From Clostridiales bacterium (GTDB lineage: Bacteria > Bacillota > Clostridia > Christensenellales > Aristaeellaceae), in assembly GCA_015056015.1 (NCBI GenBank), contig SVHD01000026.1, positions 1-35,858 of the forward strand: a stretch of DNA of 35,858 nt, read 5' to 3'. Positions 15,683 to 23,513 of the stretch are shown piece by piece. How positions within the stretch are numbered: the stretch's first letter is position 1; each line of letters opens with the position of its first letter. A program made the translations under genes and the position numbers. The notes under the pieces are model-generated. The model had not been told where the DNA came from. It searched no databases and worked only from the letters and a program-made list of their open reading frames with translations.

Positions 15683-16072
15683 TTATTCCTCGTCGGAATC
15701 CTCTTCGTCAGGGGTTTCTTCCGCTTCCGGCGCAGGCGCTTCCTCCCGGGAAGCGGGGCGGGTGGGATAGATATCCTCCAGGGCCTGGCGGATTTCATCC
15801 AATTCTTCCTGGGTCATCTCCTGCAGATCGGCGATGATGCTTTCCACCCGGGGCCGGCAGGAGAAAACATCGGCAATGCCGCTTTCGCTGACGGCCTTTT
15901 TGATTTTTTCCGCGGCGTCATTGACGGCGTCCTTGGCCTGGGCGTAGAGGGGCTCGCCCTTCTGCGCCAGGGATTCAATGGCTTCCTTGGTTTTTTCCAC
16001 GCCGGTGGCCACTGCGCCGATGCCGGCCTTTAATACTTTTTCCAGTTCGTTTCCAAGCTGTTCCATTTTCAT
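15683..16072 (-). CDS. Small helical protein with acidic tail, function unknown
   Basis: 129 residues, almost entirely predicted helix. Residues 1-65 are amphipathic with Ala/Lys/Glu heptads (VEKTKEAIESLAQKG, DAAEKIKKAVSESG). Residues 78-95 form another acidic helix, and the last 25 are a disordered Pro/Glu/Asp tail (PAPEAEETPDEEDSDEE). The pattern resembles phasin- or YtxH-like coiled-coil proteins, but no specific family is recognised. There is no signal peptide or membrane segment. ATG 16072 lies three bases from AGGAG; the in-frame ATG at 16066 has better spacing and may be the true start. It lies downstream of rmuC on the same strand. Confidence 0.7.
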   Translation of the reverse strand: MKMEQLGNELEKVLKAGIGAVATGVEKTKEAIESLAQKGEPLYAQAKDAVNDAAEKIKKAVSESGIADVFSCRPRVESIIADLQEMTQEELDEIRQALEDIYPTRPASREEAPAPEAEETPDEEDSDEE

Positions 16073-16150
16073 TCGCTCCTTTCGCTGATATTATGCCATG
16101 GGATTTGAATTTTGTATCAGAAAAATGTCCGAAAGATGCATTTTGGCGTT

Positions 16151-17530
16151 TTAATCCAGCGCAGAGGATGCGCTGGAATCATCCGGCAGATTCAAAAGCG
16201 GCAGATCGCTATCCTCGTCTTCCAGCAGATGGACGCCGCTGTCCGCGTCTTCCAGCGCTTCCACCTTGCGCAGCTTCCGTTCGATGGTACGGCTTTTGCG
16301 GCTGGCGGATTCAATGGATTCGGAGGCGGCGTGGAGCTTTTTCTGGGTGGCGTCCAGAATTCTGGAAAAATTCCCGAATTCGGTTTTTACCGCGCTGAGC
16401 AATTGCCATACTTCGTCCGTGCGCTTTTCAATGGCCAGGGTGCGGAAGCCCACCTGCAGGCTGGTAAGCAAAGCATTGAGCGTGGTGGGCCCTGCCACCA
16501 CGATGCGCAGCTTTTCCTGCAATTCCTCCGTCAGCCCCCGGGCGCGCAGGGCCTCGGCGTAAAGCCCTTCAATGGGCAAAAACATGATGGCAAAATCCGT
16601 GGTATACGGGGGCACGATATATTTTCCGGCAATGCGCCTGGCCTCGGTTTTCAGCGCCGTCTGCAGCGCGGCGGTGGCGGCGGCGATGATGGCCTGATCC
16701 CCCGTATCATAGGCGGAAAGCAGCCGTTCGTAATCCTCAATGGGGAATTTGGAATCGATGGGCAGATAGACCGTGCTTTCCCCCTGCCCGGGCAGCTTTA
16801 CCGCAAATTCCACCCGCTGGGAGGAATCCGGGACAACGGCCACGTTTTCGTCATATTGATTGGGGGAGAGCACCTGGGAAAGCAGGGCGCCCAGCTGCAT
16901 TTCGCCCCATACGCCCCGGGTTTTCACATTGGTGAGCACCTTTTTCAGATCGCCCACGCCGCTGGCCAGGGTCTGCATTTCTCCAAGGCCTTTGTATACC
17001 TGCTCCAGCCGCTGGCTGACCAGGGAAAAGCTTTCCCCCAATCGCTTATCCAATGTGGCATGGAGCTTTTCATCCACCGTCAGGCGCATTTCTTCCAGCT
17101 TTTTGCTGTTTTCCTCCTGCAGTTTGGATACGCTCTGATTCAGGGTATCCCGCATGCGTTCAATGCGCGCTTCATTCTGGGTGAGCTTTTCATCCAGGGT
17201 GGCGGATACCCGGTGCAGCCGGGTTTCCTGGGTTTCCCCGAAGGAATCCAGCCGGGCGGAGAGCTGGGCCATGCGCTGGGCCTCTTCCTGGCTGCGGGCC
17301 TCCATCATTTGCAGGATCAGCCCGGTCTGCTGATCCTGGGCGGCATAAAAATCGGGCCGGTTCAGTTGCTCCCGGCGGGCTTCCTCAGCCCGGATGGCGC
17401 GCTCCCTGCCCTTTTCCCCTTCCCGTTTTTGCCGGGAAAGCAGCACAAGCAGCAAAATCAGGCACGCGCATCCCAAAAGGAGCGCCAGCAACGCCAGCGC
17501 CCCGGAATAATTCTGTAAGCTTTCAAGCAT
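16151..17530 (-). CDS. rmuC: RmuC-like DNA recombination protein
   Basis: 459 residues. One N-terminal transmembrane helix (about 10-28) is followed by a long coiled coil (about 30-180, rich in Glu/Arg/Leu). The RmuC core then contains KTRGVWGEMQLGALL, VEFAVKLPG, LPIDSKFPIEDYERLL and FAIMFLPIEGLYAEAL. In E. coli RmuC limits recombination between inverted repeats; the core is nuclease-fold-like. I set the start at ATG 17530, eight bases after GGAGGG. The frame runs open about 115 codons further upstream into the hairpin element, but that extension is not protein-like. The ribosome binding site and ATG lie inside the direct repeat that also forms the end of tdk. Confidence 0.9.
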   Translation of the reverse strand: MLESLQNYSGALALLALLLGCACLILLLVLLSRQKREGEKGRERAIRAEEARREQLNRPDFYAAQDQQTGLILQMMEARSQEEAQRMAQLSARLDSFGETQETRLHRVSATLDEKLTQNEARIERMRDTLNQSVSKLQEENSKKLEEMRLTVDEKLHATLDKRLGESFSLVSQRLEQVYKGLGEMQTLASGVGDLKKVLTNVKTRGVWGEMQLGALLSQVLSPNQYDENVAVVPDSSQRVEFAVKLPGQGESTVYLPIDSKFPIEDYERLLSAYDTGDQAIIAAATAALQTALKTEARRIAGKYIVPPYTTDFAIMFLPIEGLYAEALRARGLTEELQEKLRIVVAGPTTLNALLTSLQVGFRTLAIEKRTDEVWQLLSAVKTEFGNFSRILDATQKKLHAASESIESASRKSRTIERKLRKVEALEDADSGVHLLEDEDSDLPLLNLPDDSSASSALD

Positions 17531-17857
17531 GGGATTTTCCCTCCAGACAGGCAAGACCAAAGTACAATCCGCAATACCGGCTTTGCCGGTACGAGGGCCG
17601 TATTTCGCTGCCGCCAGTGGCGGAAACAAGCGAAAGAAGGCCCAATGAGCCACAGAGTCCAGCAAACGATAGTGTAGCTGGACGACAATGGCGAATTGTG
17701 AGGTTAAAAATTCCGGAGAATCGATCGCGATTCGGGAGGAATTTTTCATTCCTGTCAAATTTTCTGGCCGTGCTGCGCAGCGGCACAAGAAAATTTGCAA
17801 TCCCGAAAAAATGAAATTTTCATTTTTTCGGCTTCTCAGGCATGGGATTTTCCCTCC
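17523..17857. mobile_element. 313-bp hairpin-array insertion with 22-bp flanking direct repeat, between tdk and rmuC
   Basis: The 22-base sequences at 17523-17544 and 17836-17857 are identical at 21 positions (core GCATGGGATTTTCCCTCC). Between them seven stem-loops follow almost without gaps: TACCGGC/GCCGGTA (17575-17591); a three-part stem 17595-17643 with GGGCC, TTTCGCT and CCGCC arms; GTCCAGC/GCTGGAC (17657-17683); ACAAT/ATTGT (17685-17699); AAAAATTCC/GGAATTTTT enclosing GAATCG/CGATTC (17706-17746); CAAATTTTCT/AGAAAATTTG (17756-17797); and a 14-bp palindrome (17803-17831). No ORF of substance lies inside. It behaves like a nonautonomous palindromic insertion with target duplication. The class is unknown. 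Confidence 0.6.
17803..17831 (-). terminator. Palindrome directly after tdk, possible terminator
   Basis: CCGAAAAAATGAAA (17803-17816), one central base, TTTCATTTTTTCGG (17818-17831): a perfect 14-bp stem starting four bases after the tdk stop. The T-run is inside the stem rather than after it, so termination efficiency is uncertain. It could reduce transcription into rmuC. Confidence 0.5.
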
Positions 17858-18426
17858 CGCCAATGCTGATAGCAAAGGCCCACATAGCGGATTTCATCCT
17901 GATTATCAATCAGCACCTGGGCGCCCTGCTTGATGACGTTTCCCTTGCCATCCACCCGGGTATTCATGGTGGCCTTTTTGCCGCACCAGCACAGGGAACC
18001 GGGCACCTCCTGAATATCCTCCGCCAGGCGTAAAAGCGCTGCGGAGCCGGGGAAGAAATTGCCCATAAAATCGGTTTTCAGGCCGAAGCAGAAAATTTCC
18101 AGCTGATCGGACATATCCGCCATTTCCTGCACCTGCTCTTCGGTGAGGAACTGGGCCTCATCCACAAAAACATACTGGAAATCGGAATGGGCATGCTGCA
18201 CCGCCAGCCAATTGAGCTGCTCCTGCACGCTGTGGCCGTTTTCCAGAACGATTTCGGCCTCCGCCTGCAATCCCACCCGGGAATAGACGGTGTTCACCGA
18301 AATGCGGGTATCGATGGCGGGCTTGACCAGGGCCACTTTCAGCCCCAATTGCAGATAATTATACCGCTGCATCAGCAGCATGGCGGTTTTGCTGGAGCCC
18401 ATGACCCCATGATAAAAATGCAGCAT
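17836..18426 (-). CDS. tdk: Thymidine kinase
   Basis: 196 residues, standard for type II thymidine kinase. P-loop GVMGSSKTAML at residues 8-18, Walker B FVDEAQFLTEEQV near 89, and FGLKTDFMGNFF in the substrate region. Zinc-binding cysteines occur in CWCGKKATMNTR and near the C-terminal CYQHW, and a GQGAQVLIDN-like strand precedes the end. It phosphorylates thymidine for salvage of dTMP. Its ATG overlaps the recR stop by one base (TAATG). The last codons (EGKSHA, stop) coincide with one copy of the 22-bp direct repeat, so the tdk C-terminus contains a fossil of the rmuC ribosome binding site. Confidence 0.95.
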   Translation of the reverse strand: MLHFYHGVMGSSKTAMLLMQRYNYLQLGLKVALVKPAIDTRISVNTVYSRVGLQAEAEIVLENGHSVQEQLNWLAVQHAHSDFQYVFVDEAQFLTEEQVQEMADMSDQLEIFCFGLKTDFMGNFFPGSAALLRLAEDIQEVPGSLCWCGKKATMNTRVDGKGNVIKQGAQVLIDNQDEIRYVGLCYQHWREGKSHA

Positions 18427-19025
18427 TATAATTCGCGCCTGCCTTCCATTGCTTTTGCCAGGGTCACTTCATCCGCATATTCCAGATCGCTGCCCACCGG
18501 CACGCCGTGGGCGATACGGGTCACCTTCACGCCCATGGGCTTGATGAGCCGCGCCAGATAGGCGGCAGTGGCCTCGCCCTCAATATCCGGGTTGGTGGCC
18601 AGAATAATTTCGTTTACGGTTTCGGTGGAAAGGCGGGTGAGCAATTCCTTGATGCGGATATCCTCTGGCCCCACATGATCCATGGGGGAGAGGGTGCCGC
18701 CCAGCACATGATACAGGCCCTTGAAATCCCGCATGCGTTCCATGGCGGCCACATCCCGGGCATCCCGCACCACGCAAATTTGCCCCGTGTGCCGCTTTTC
18801 ATCGGCACAGATGGGGCAGTATTCCTCCTGGGTATAATTGCCGCAAAGGGCGCAGAAACGCAGGGCCTTCCTTCCCTGCCAGAGGGCGGCGGCCAATTCC
18901 TTTACCTGCTCCTGCGGCATGGCGGCAATATGATAGGCCAGGCGCTGGGCGCTTTTTTGTCCGATCCCCGGAAGCCTGGATAATTGCAGCGCCATCCGGG
19001 CGATGGGATCGCATCCTTCCTGCAT
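18426..19025 (-). CDS. recR: Recombination mediator RecR
   Basis: 199 residues, full length. An N-terminal helix-hairpin-helix (LSRLPGIGQKSAQRLAYHI) is followed by a C4 zinc finger (CALCGNY then CPICAD). The Toprim domain includes VVRDARDVAAMERM and ILATNPDIEGEATAAYLA, and the C-terminal part has RIAHGVPVGSDLEYADEVTLAKAMEGRR. It loads RecA on gapped DNA together with RecO, whose gene is 4.5 kb away at 23514. It lies between ybaB and tdk with one-base stop/start overlaps on both sides, indicating tight translational coupling. Confidence 0.97.
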   Translation of the reverse strand: MQEGCDPIARMALQLSRLPGIGQKSAQRLAYHIAAMPQEQVKELAAALWQGRKALRFCALCGNYTQEEYCPICADEKRHTGQICVVRDARDVAAMERMRDFKGLYHVLGGTLSPMDHVGPEDIRIKELLTRLSTETVNEIILATNPDIEGEATAAYLARLIKPMGVKVTRIAHGVPVGSDLEYADEVTLAKAMEGRREL

Positions 19026-19366
19026 CAGAACATCCCGCCCATGCCGGCAGGGGCCATTTTGCCCATGGTTTCTTCGCGGGTCTTTTCGCCTTCGCGCAGG
19101 GCTTCATTCACCGCGGCCATCACCAGATCCTGCAGCATTTCCACATCATCGGGATCCACGGCTTCGGGCTTGATGGTAAGCTCCAGCAGCTCCCGCTTGC
19201 CGGATACCTTGCAGGATACCATGCCGCCGCCGGCGGAAGCTTCGTATACCTTTTCATCCAGCTCTTCCTGGGCCTTCTGCATCTGTTCCTGCATCTTCTG
19301 CGCCTGACGCATCAGCTGCTGCATATTGGGCATACCGCCGCCGAAACCACCGAATTGACGAGCCAT
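19025..19366 (-). CDS. YbaB/EbfC family nucleoid-associated protein
   Basis: 113 residues. A flexible Gly-rich start ([17 protein letters not shown]) is followed by the long charged helix [19 protein letters not shown] and the strand region [22 protein letters not shown]. The closing helix [17 protein letters not shown] and a Gly/Met tail complete the YbaB fold. Dimers bind DNA with little specificity. The gene heads the ybaB-recR-tdk operon, a common gene order; dnaX, often just upstream of ybaB in other genomes, is absent here. Ribosome binding site AAGGAGGA. Confidence 0.95.
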   Translation of the reverse strand: MARQFGGFGGGMPNMQQLMRQAQKMQEQMQKAQEELDEKVYEASAGGGMVSCKVSGKRELLELTIKPEAVDPDDVEMLQDLVMAAVNEALREGEKTREETMGKMAPAGMGGMF

Positions 19367-19430
19367 AAGAGTAGTCCTCCTTGTTTATAAAAGGGATGGC
19401 TGACGCCTGCTCCCCCAGATTATTCGAATT

Positions 19431-19459
19431 ATTATACCACGATTGGGCCGGGAATGTAA
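19431..19459 (-). promoter_or_regulatory. Promoter of the ybaB-recR-tdk operon
   Basis: On the minus strand TTACAT (19454-19459), a 17-base spacer and TATAAT (19431-19436), with an upstream TGG forming an extended -10. Confidence 0.75.
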
Positions 19460-19488
19460 AGCGCAGGAATTCTTCGCCCAAATTTTCC

Positions 19489-19517
19489 TTGTCAGCCCAC
19501 GGAAAATTCGTTATAAT
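19489..19517 (+). promoter_or_regulatory. Promoter of the DUF2804 gene
   Basis: TTGTCA (19489-19494), a 17-base spacer and TATAAT (19512-19517). Divergent from the ybaB promoter; the -35 elements are about 30 bases apart. Confidence 0.8.
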
Positions 19518-19551
19518 GAAAAAAAGAGATTGAAATAAAGGGGGCTTTTCC

Positions 19552-20583
19552 ATGCAGCATCGCATTGTCACGCCCGGTTATCTTCACGATGAAAAGGGGC
19601 ATTTAATGGAGGCGGGCTATGCCACGAACCTTATCAAAACCTATGATCGTAAAAGAATTGCCGCCAATCCTTTGCGCATCAAGGAATGGGATTATTATCT
19701 GATTCAATCCGATCGCTATGCCCTGGCGCTTACCATTGCGGATAACGGCTATATGGGCCTGGACAGCGTATCGCTGCTGGATTTTGACGGTCCCTGGGAA
19801 AAGACCGTATCGAAAATGAGCATCCTGCCCCTGGGCAAAAGGAATCTGCCCCCCACCAGTGAAAAGGGAATCAGCAAATCCGCCGGGAAGGGATACGAGA
19901 TCGTTTTTGAAAATGACGGAAAAAAGCGCCGCCTCTACGGGCATATGGATGATTTCAAGGATGGCTCGCCCATTCTTTTTGACGTAACGCTGACCCAGGC
20001 GCCCCGGGATTCCATGGTGATCGTGACCCCCTTTGCGGATAAACCGAAGGCTTTCTATTATAATCAGAAGATCAATTGCCTCAGGGCGGAAGGCCGGGCG
20101 GAATGGAACGGGAATGAATATCTGTTTGCGCCCGCTCATTCTTTTGCCGTGCTGGATTGGGGCCGGGGCGTATGGACCTACGAAAATACCTGGTATTGGG
20201 GATCGGCATCCGGATTGGCGGAGGGAGTTCCCTTTGGCTTCAATATCGGCTATGGCTTTGGGGATACCAGCGCCGCCAGCGAAAATATGCTGTTCTATGA
20301 CGGCGTCGCCCATAAAATTTCTCAGGTGAAATTTGAAATTCCCATGAAAGATGGGCAGGAGGATTATCTCTCCCCCTGGCGCTTTACCAGCGATGACGGC
20401 CGGTTTGAAATGGATTTTATCCCCATCATCGATCGGGCCTCCTGCACGGATTTTAAGATCCTCTGCTCCGATCAGCATCAGGTTTTCGGCCGTTTTTCCG
20501 GCACGGTCATTCTGGATGACGGCACAAAAATTCCCATCAGGGATCTGCTGGGCTTTGCGGAAAAGGTGCGAAATAAATGGTAA
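19552..20583 (+). CDS. DUF2804 domain protein
   Basis: 343 residues, without signal peptide or membrane segments. The pattern of Trp-rich beta strands (IKEWDYYLIQSDRYALALTI, then FAVLDWGRGVWTYENTWYWG, then GFNIGYGFGDTSAASENM) is characteristic of DUF2804, whose two-lobed beta structure resembles lipocalin-like hydroxyneurosporene-synthase folds. No enzymatic role is established for the family. The gene is monocistronic, with a near-consensus promoter and a ribosome binding site in AAAGGGGG. No terminator follows before the promoter at 20635. Confidence 0.85.
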   Translation: MQHRIVTPGYLHDEKGHLMEAGYATNLIKTYDRKRIAANPLRIKEWDYYLIQSDRYALALTIADNGYMGLDSVSLLDFDGPWEKTVSKMSILPLGKRNLPPTSEKGISKSAGKGYEIVFENDGKKRRLYGHMDDFKDGSPILFDVTLTQAPRDSMVIVTPFADKPKAFYYNQKINCLRAEGRAEWNGNEYLFAPAHSFAVLDWGRGVWTYENTWYWGSASGLAEGVPFGFNIGYGFGDTSAASENMLFYDGVAHKISQVKFEIPMKDGQEDYLSPWRFTSDDGRFEMDFIPIIDRASCTDFKILCSDQHQVFGRFSGTVILDDGTKIPIRDLLGFAEKVRNKW

Positions 20584-20634
20584 AATAATCGCCAGAAAAA
20601 ATAAAAATTTTTTCAAAAATGGCGTAAATGGCTA

Positions 20635-20663
20635 TTGACAAACCTGTAATGCCATGCTATACT
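20635..20663 (+). promoter_or_regulatory. Strong sigma-A promoter of the large noncoding RNA
   Basis: TTGACA (20635-20640), exactly 17 bases, TATACT (20658-20663). Predicted transcription start is 20669-20671, precisely at the first base of the long-range closing helix of the RNA. Confidence 0.9.
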
Positions 20664-20669
20664 AAAGCC

Positions 20670-21471
20670 AGATAAGGGCCCTGTCAAAACAAAAAGAGCG
20701 AAAACGACCGACAAAAAACAAACCGGAAAAGCAAACCAACCAAGAAAAGAAGGAACCAGTACCCCCGTTGTTTCCCAATGAATGGGAAGGAAAACAAGGA
20801 GGAGATTCCGATGGTGAGCGAATGCTGAAGAACCGTTCTTTACGGGCTCGGTTCTCGTCGATCATTTCTTGCATCGCCGGATAAAATGCATGAAAGCCGG
20901 AAACGGGAAGAGGCCATGACTTGGCCAGCGGAAACCGGAATGCAAAAAATGCCCAAATAAAGCCTGTAGAAAAAAAGAAACCGAGAAAACTGAAAAACGT
21001 AAAATCATTGAAGAGAAAAGAGAAGCACGAAGAAAATTTTCCGATTTTCAGCGCCTAAGAGAAGCGAGAAAAAAGAAAAAACTCCTGGCTGACTGGATCA
21101 ACGGAAGAAAAATTTCTGATAATCCCGGTGCGGATCGAAAAAATATGCCGATAATTCGATTCAAAAATTTCTGAAATTCATGCGAGGAAATCCGGAATAA
21201 ACCTTGTTTCAAACGGATTGAGAAGAAAAGGAACCAGGAATCGAAGAAAGGCACATCACGAGCAGGGCAAGCCGAAAGCCCGATCAATCAACGCACGGGA
21301 GAAACGCCGATGATGGGAATGTGGGCCGATGATCGGCGAAAGGGATGAAACGCTTCCAAAGGCGCTTTCTGAATAACCCCGGTGTTTCTATCAAAAATCA
21401 TTCCTCTTCAATTTGTGGGTCAAAAACTTATCATCAGGAGGGGCAGCAAGGCAAGGCTGCCCCTCATTTTT
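20670..21471 (+). ncRNA. Large structured noncoding RNA, about 800 nt, class not identified
   Basis: No frame over 20670-21471 encodes a plausible protein. The 5' end GATAAG-GGCCC (20671-20681) pairs with GGGTC-(A)5-CTTATC (21417-21432), closing the whole molecule. Inside are many local helices: GGAA, TTGTT and TCCCA stacked with TGGGA, AACAA and TTCC (20752-20809); AGAACCG/CGGTTCT (20829-20855); TGCAT/ATGCA (20870-20890); CCG-GAAA-CGG with a GNRA loop (20897-20906); GGCCA/TGGCC (20912-20926); ATCGAA/TTCGAT (21134-21160); AATCCG/CGGATT enclosing AAAC/GTTT (21189-21219); GGGC/GCCC (21265-21281); GCCGA/TCGGC (21325-21337). Unpaired parts are strikingly A-rich. Size and build resemble the OLE, GOLLD and ROOL classes, but I cannot match it to any. 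Confidence 0.82.
21438..21471 (+). terminator. Intrinsic terminator of the large noncoding RNA
   Basis: GAGGGGCAGC (21438-21447), loop AAGGCAAG, GCTGCCCCTC (21456-21465), then A and five T. It sits five bases after the closing helix and separates the RNA from the AraC gene. Confidence 0.92.
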
Positions 21472-21518
21472 ATGGGCATTTTTTGCCCGGAAAAAATCAG
21501 GCGTGTATTCCGGAATTT

Positions 21519-21540
21519 TGTTATACTGCCCCCGGAGGTG
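21519..21540 (+). promoter_or_regulatory. Extended -10 promoter and ribosome binding site of the AraC-family gene
   Basis: TGTTATACT (21519-21527) is an extended -10. No good -35 is visible. GGAGGTG (21534-21540) lies at the likely transcript start, six bases before ATG 21547, so the leader is very short. Confidence 0.6.
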
Positions 21541-21546
21541 AAGGGA

Positions 21547-22416
21547 ATGGATATGATTCGGGCGCTGAATGCGGCGATTCGGTATATGGAGGATAACCTG
21601 GGCGGGGAATTGGATCTGGAGCAGGCGGCGAAAATTGCCTGCGTGAATCCGGATAGCTTCCAGCGCTTTTTCAGCTATATCACCGGTATGTCCCTGGGGG
21701 AATATGTCCGTGCCCGGCGGCTGAGCCTGGCGGCCATGGATTTGCGGGCGGGGGAGGAGGCCATTGTGGATCTGGCGGTGAAATATGGCTATGAGAGCGC
21801 AGCGGCCTTTTCCCGGGCTTTTTTCCGGCAGCATGGCATTCGTCCTTCGGATTACCGCCGCCGCGGCGGTGCGATTCAATTATATCCCCCTGTTTCCTTT
21901 CAAATTCAGGTAAAGGGGGCAAAGAAAATGAATTTCAGAATGGTGGAAATGAAGGAAACGCAGCTCTGGGGCATTTCCCGGGCCTACGATGCGCAGGAAA
22001 AGGAATGCCCGGAAATGATCCGCCACCGGCTCTGGGCAGAGGAAGAGGAAAATATTCCCGGGCAGCTTTGCGAGGGGGCCTGGAATCAGCCGGGAAGCAC
22101 GGCCTATGACGGGCTTTGGTATGGCGTCTGGAAAAACGGCCGGTATATGATCGCCCGGGATGCGGAAAAGGAAGGATTGGAAAAAATCATCCTGCCCGCA
22201 GGCGCCTATGCCGCTTTTCAAACGGAAAAAGGCGGCCTGGCCTGGGAGGAATTCCCCCGGCTGTTTGAATTGATCTTTGATTGCTGGCTGCCTACATCCG
22301 GCTATCGGCAAAAGGGTGATTGGATCGTGGAAATTTCCCATCTCTGGACCGATCACGAAGCCCGGAAAAAGAACCGGTATTATGAGGTGTGGGTACCGGT
22401 GGAAAAAAGGGAATGA
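21547..22416 (+). CDS. AraC-family regulator with GyrI-like effector-binding domain (Rob/SoxS-like architecture)
   Basis: 289 residues. An N-terminal double helix-turn-helix (about 5-110: NAAIRYMEDNLGGELDLEQA, then VDLAVKYGYESAAAFSRAFFRQHGIRPSDYRR) is followed by a C-terminal ligand-binding domain (about 128-285). That domain starts NFRMVEMKETQLWGISRAYD and ends YYEVWVPVEK, typical of GyrI/AraE_rpl-like effector domains. This order matches Rob-type regulators that sense small hydrophobic compounds and control efflux or stress genes. The ORF is open further upstream into the noncoding RNA terminator, but GGAGGTG fixes the start at 21547. A target gene is not evident nearby. Confidence 0.9.
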   Translation: MDMIRALNAAIRYMEDNLGGELDLEQAAKIACVNPDSFQRFFSYITGMSLGEYVRARRLSLAAMDLRAGEEAIVDLAVKYGYESAAAFSRAFFRQHGIRPSDYRRRGGAIQLYPPVSFQIQVKGAKKMNFRMVEMKETQLWGISRAYDAQEKECPEMIRHRLWAEEEENIPGQLCEGAWNQPGSTAYDGLWYGVWKNGRYMIARDAEKEGLEKIILPAGAYAAFQTEKGGLAWEEFPRLFELIFDCWLPTSGYRQKGDWIVEISHLWTDHEARKKNRYYEVWVPVEKRE

Positions 22417-22423
22417 AAATCAT

Positions 22424-22540
22424 GCGGGAGGGGTATTCTTTGCGGCCAAAGAATACCCCTCCCGCACCCACCCCAAGAAAGCCGTACTGGATATTTCTGA
22501 TGGGTTCTAATCCACTTGGATGCCAGTGAAACGCGCAAAC
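22424..22540 (+). repeat. Composite intergenic element, copy C (complete hairpin plus tail)
   Basis: A perfect 19-bp stem: GCGGGAGGGGTATTCTTTG (22424-22442), a four-base loop, CAAAGAATACCCCTCCCGC (22447-22465). The tail follows: CCACCCCAAGAAAGCCGTAC, TGGATATTTCTGATG, GGTTCTAATCCACTTGGATG, CCAGTGAAA. It starts seven bases after the AraC stop, in the gene's orientation. Taken here as the reference copy. Confidence 0.85.
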
Positions 22541-22553
22541 CACGTCGCCCTGT

Positions 22554-22628
22554 TCGCAAGCCGGAGTCCAGAGGAGGAAGTCCTCTGGCGCGGGGGCACG
22601 GGGCCGCGGAGGCCCCTGCCTCGTCGCC
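22554..22628. repeat. Double-hairpin intergenic element (module 3), copy C
   Basis: Starts GCAAGCCGGAGT. Hairpin 1 is CCAGAGGA-GGAAG-TCCTCTGG (22568-22588). The linker CGCGGGGGCAC leads to hairpin 2, GGGGCC-GCGGA-GGCCCC (22600-22616), then TGCCTCGTCGCC. On the minus strand it begins a few bases after the methyltransferase stop at 22635. That is the same position it holds relative to the permease at 691. Confidence 0.8.
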
Positions 22629-22634
22629 TCTCAC

Positions 22635-23435
22635 TCACGGCTTTCTGGCCAATTGCAGATCGATGGTATCGTAGATGGTGATGCTGCCGCCGCAGCGGTT
22701 GATGGCTTCCTCCACTTTTTCATAGAATGCGGTGCGGAGGGTTTCCTCCATGGCGATATGATCGGAATAGGTGCTCATGAGCTGTACATATTCCTTGGCA
22801 GAGAATACCCGCTCCCGATGAAAGAGCGCGTATTGAATATCCGTAAAGCCGTATTTTTCTGCGAGCAGGGCCCGCTCTTTGGCCTCTTCCTCGCCGCATT
22901 CCACTGGCGTCGGCTTTTGTTTATTGGGATAAAATTTGTAGTAATACTGATCATATAGCTCGTCGATGGCTTTGGAAAGGGCGGGGTTGCCTTTGTCCCG
23001 GTAGGGATGATTGGCAAACCGGGCGAATGCGCCGCCGCTTTTCAGAAGGGAAAATACTTTTTTGTATCCGATTTCTTCCGGCACCCAATGAAAGGCCGAG
23101 GCGGAATAGATCAGGTCAAAGGCATTGCTTTCCAGGGGGGTATCTTCGAATTTCCCTGTAATCACGGAAAACTTTGGATATTGCCGGAATTTATTCCGGA
23201 GCAATTCGGAAAAATGCGCGCCGTATTCCACGGCGGTCAGATGGCAGCCGGTTTTGAGCAATGGCTCGGTGGCCTGCCCGGCGCCGCTGCCGATTTCCAC
23301 CACGCGGCTGTTTTCATCAATGGGAAGATAGGAAAAAATTTTCTGATACAGTGCGTCCACGTAGCCGGGACGCATTTTTTCATAGGTGGATGCAACGGTA
23401 TCAAATGTCCATTCCAATCCTTTCAAAATGGGCAC
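22635..23435 (-). CDS. Class I SAM-dependent methyltransferase
   Basis: 266 residues. Motif I VVEIGSGAGQATEPLL (about residues 45-60), the motif II acidic residue in LTAVEYG, and motif IV FDLIYSASAFHWVPEE (about 106-121), whose AFHW is typical of the UbiE/Methyltransf_11 group. The N-terminal FDTVASTYEKMRPGY is also characteristic of that group. The substrate cannot be inferred. The start is GTG 23433-23435, six bases after GGAGGTG; a longer frame would start at a TTG inside that ribosome binding site. It follows recO by 78 bases on the same strand, with no clear promoter in between. Confidence 0.88.
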   Translation of the reverse strand: MPILKGLEWTFDTVASTYEKMRPGYVDALYQKIFSYLPIDENSRVVEIGSGAGQATEPLLKTGCHLTAVEYGAHFSELLRNKFRQYPKFSVITGKFEDTPLESNAFDLIYSASAFHWVPEEIGYKKVFSLLKSGGAFARFANHPYRDKGNPALSKAIDELYDQYYYKFYPNKQKPTPVECGEEEAKERALLAEKYGFTDIQYALFHRERVFSAKEYVQLMSTYSDHIAMEETLRTAFYEKVEEAINRCGGSITIYDTIDLQLARKP

Positions 23436-23513
23436 AAAAAACACCTCCAATTTCCATTCGTCCGTTGGATTGTTTCAGCAGTTTCCGTATTCTGTTTATC
23501 ATGCGCAAAGGAA

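Noticed and set aside
17531-17875. N-terminal extension of RmuC through the hairpin element
   Set aside because: The frame is open, but the translated stretch is not conserved-looking, passes through palindromes and overlaps tdk. The ATG at 17530 has a well-placed GGAGGG.
20670-21471. RNase P RNA, tmRNA or 6S RNA as identity of the large RNA
   Set aside because: The segment GAGGAAATCCGG near 21184 recalls the RNase P core, but the rest of the conserved core is missing. No tmRNA-like ends or tag frame are present. The length is far above 6S.
21382-21546. Upstream extension of the AraC-family protein
   Set aside because: It would translate through the noncoding RNA terminator and the promoter. 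GGAGGTG just before 21547 marks the start.
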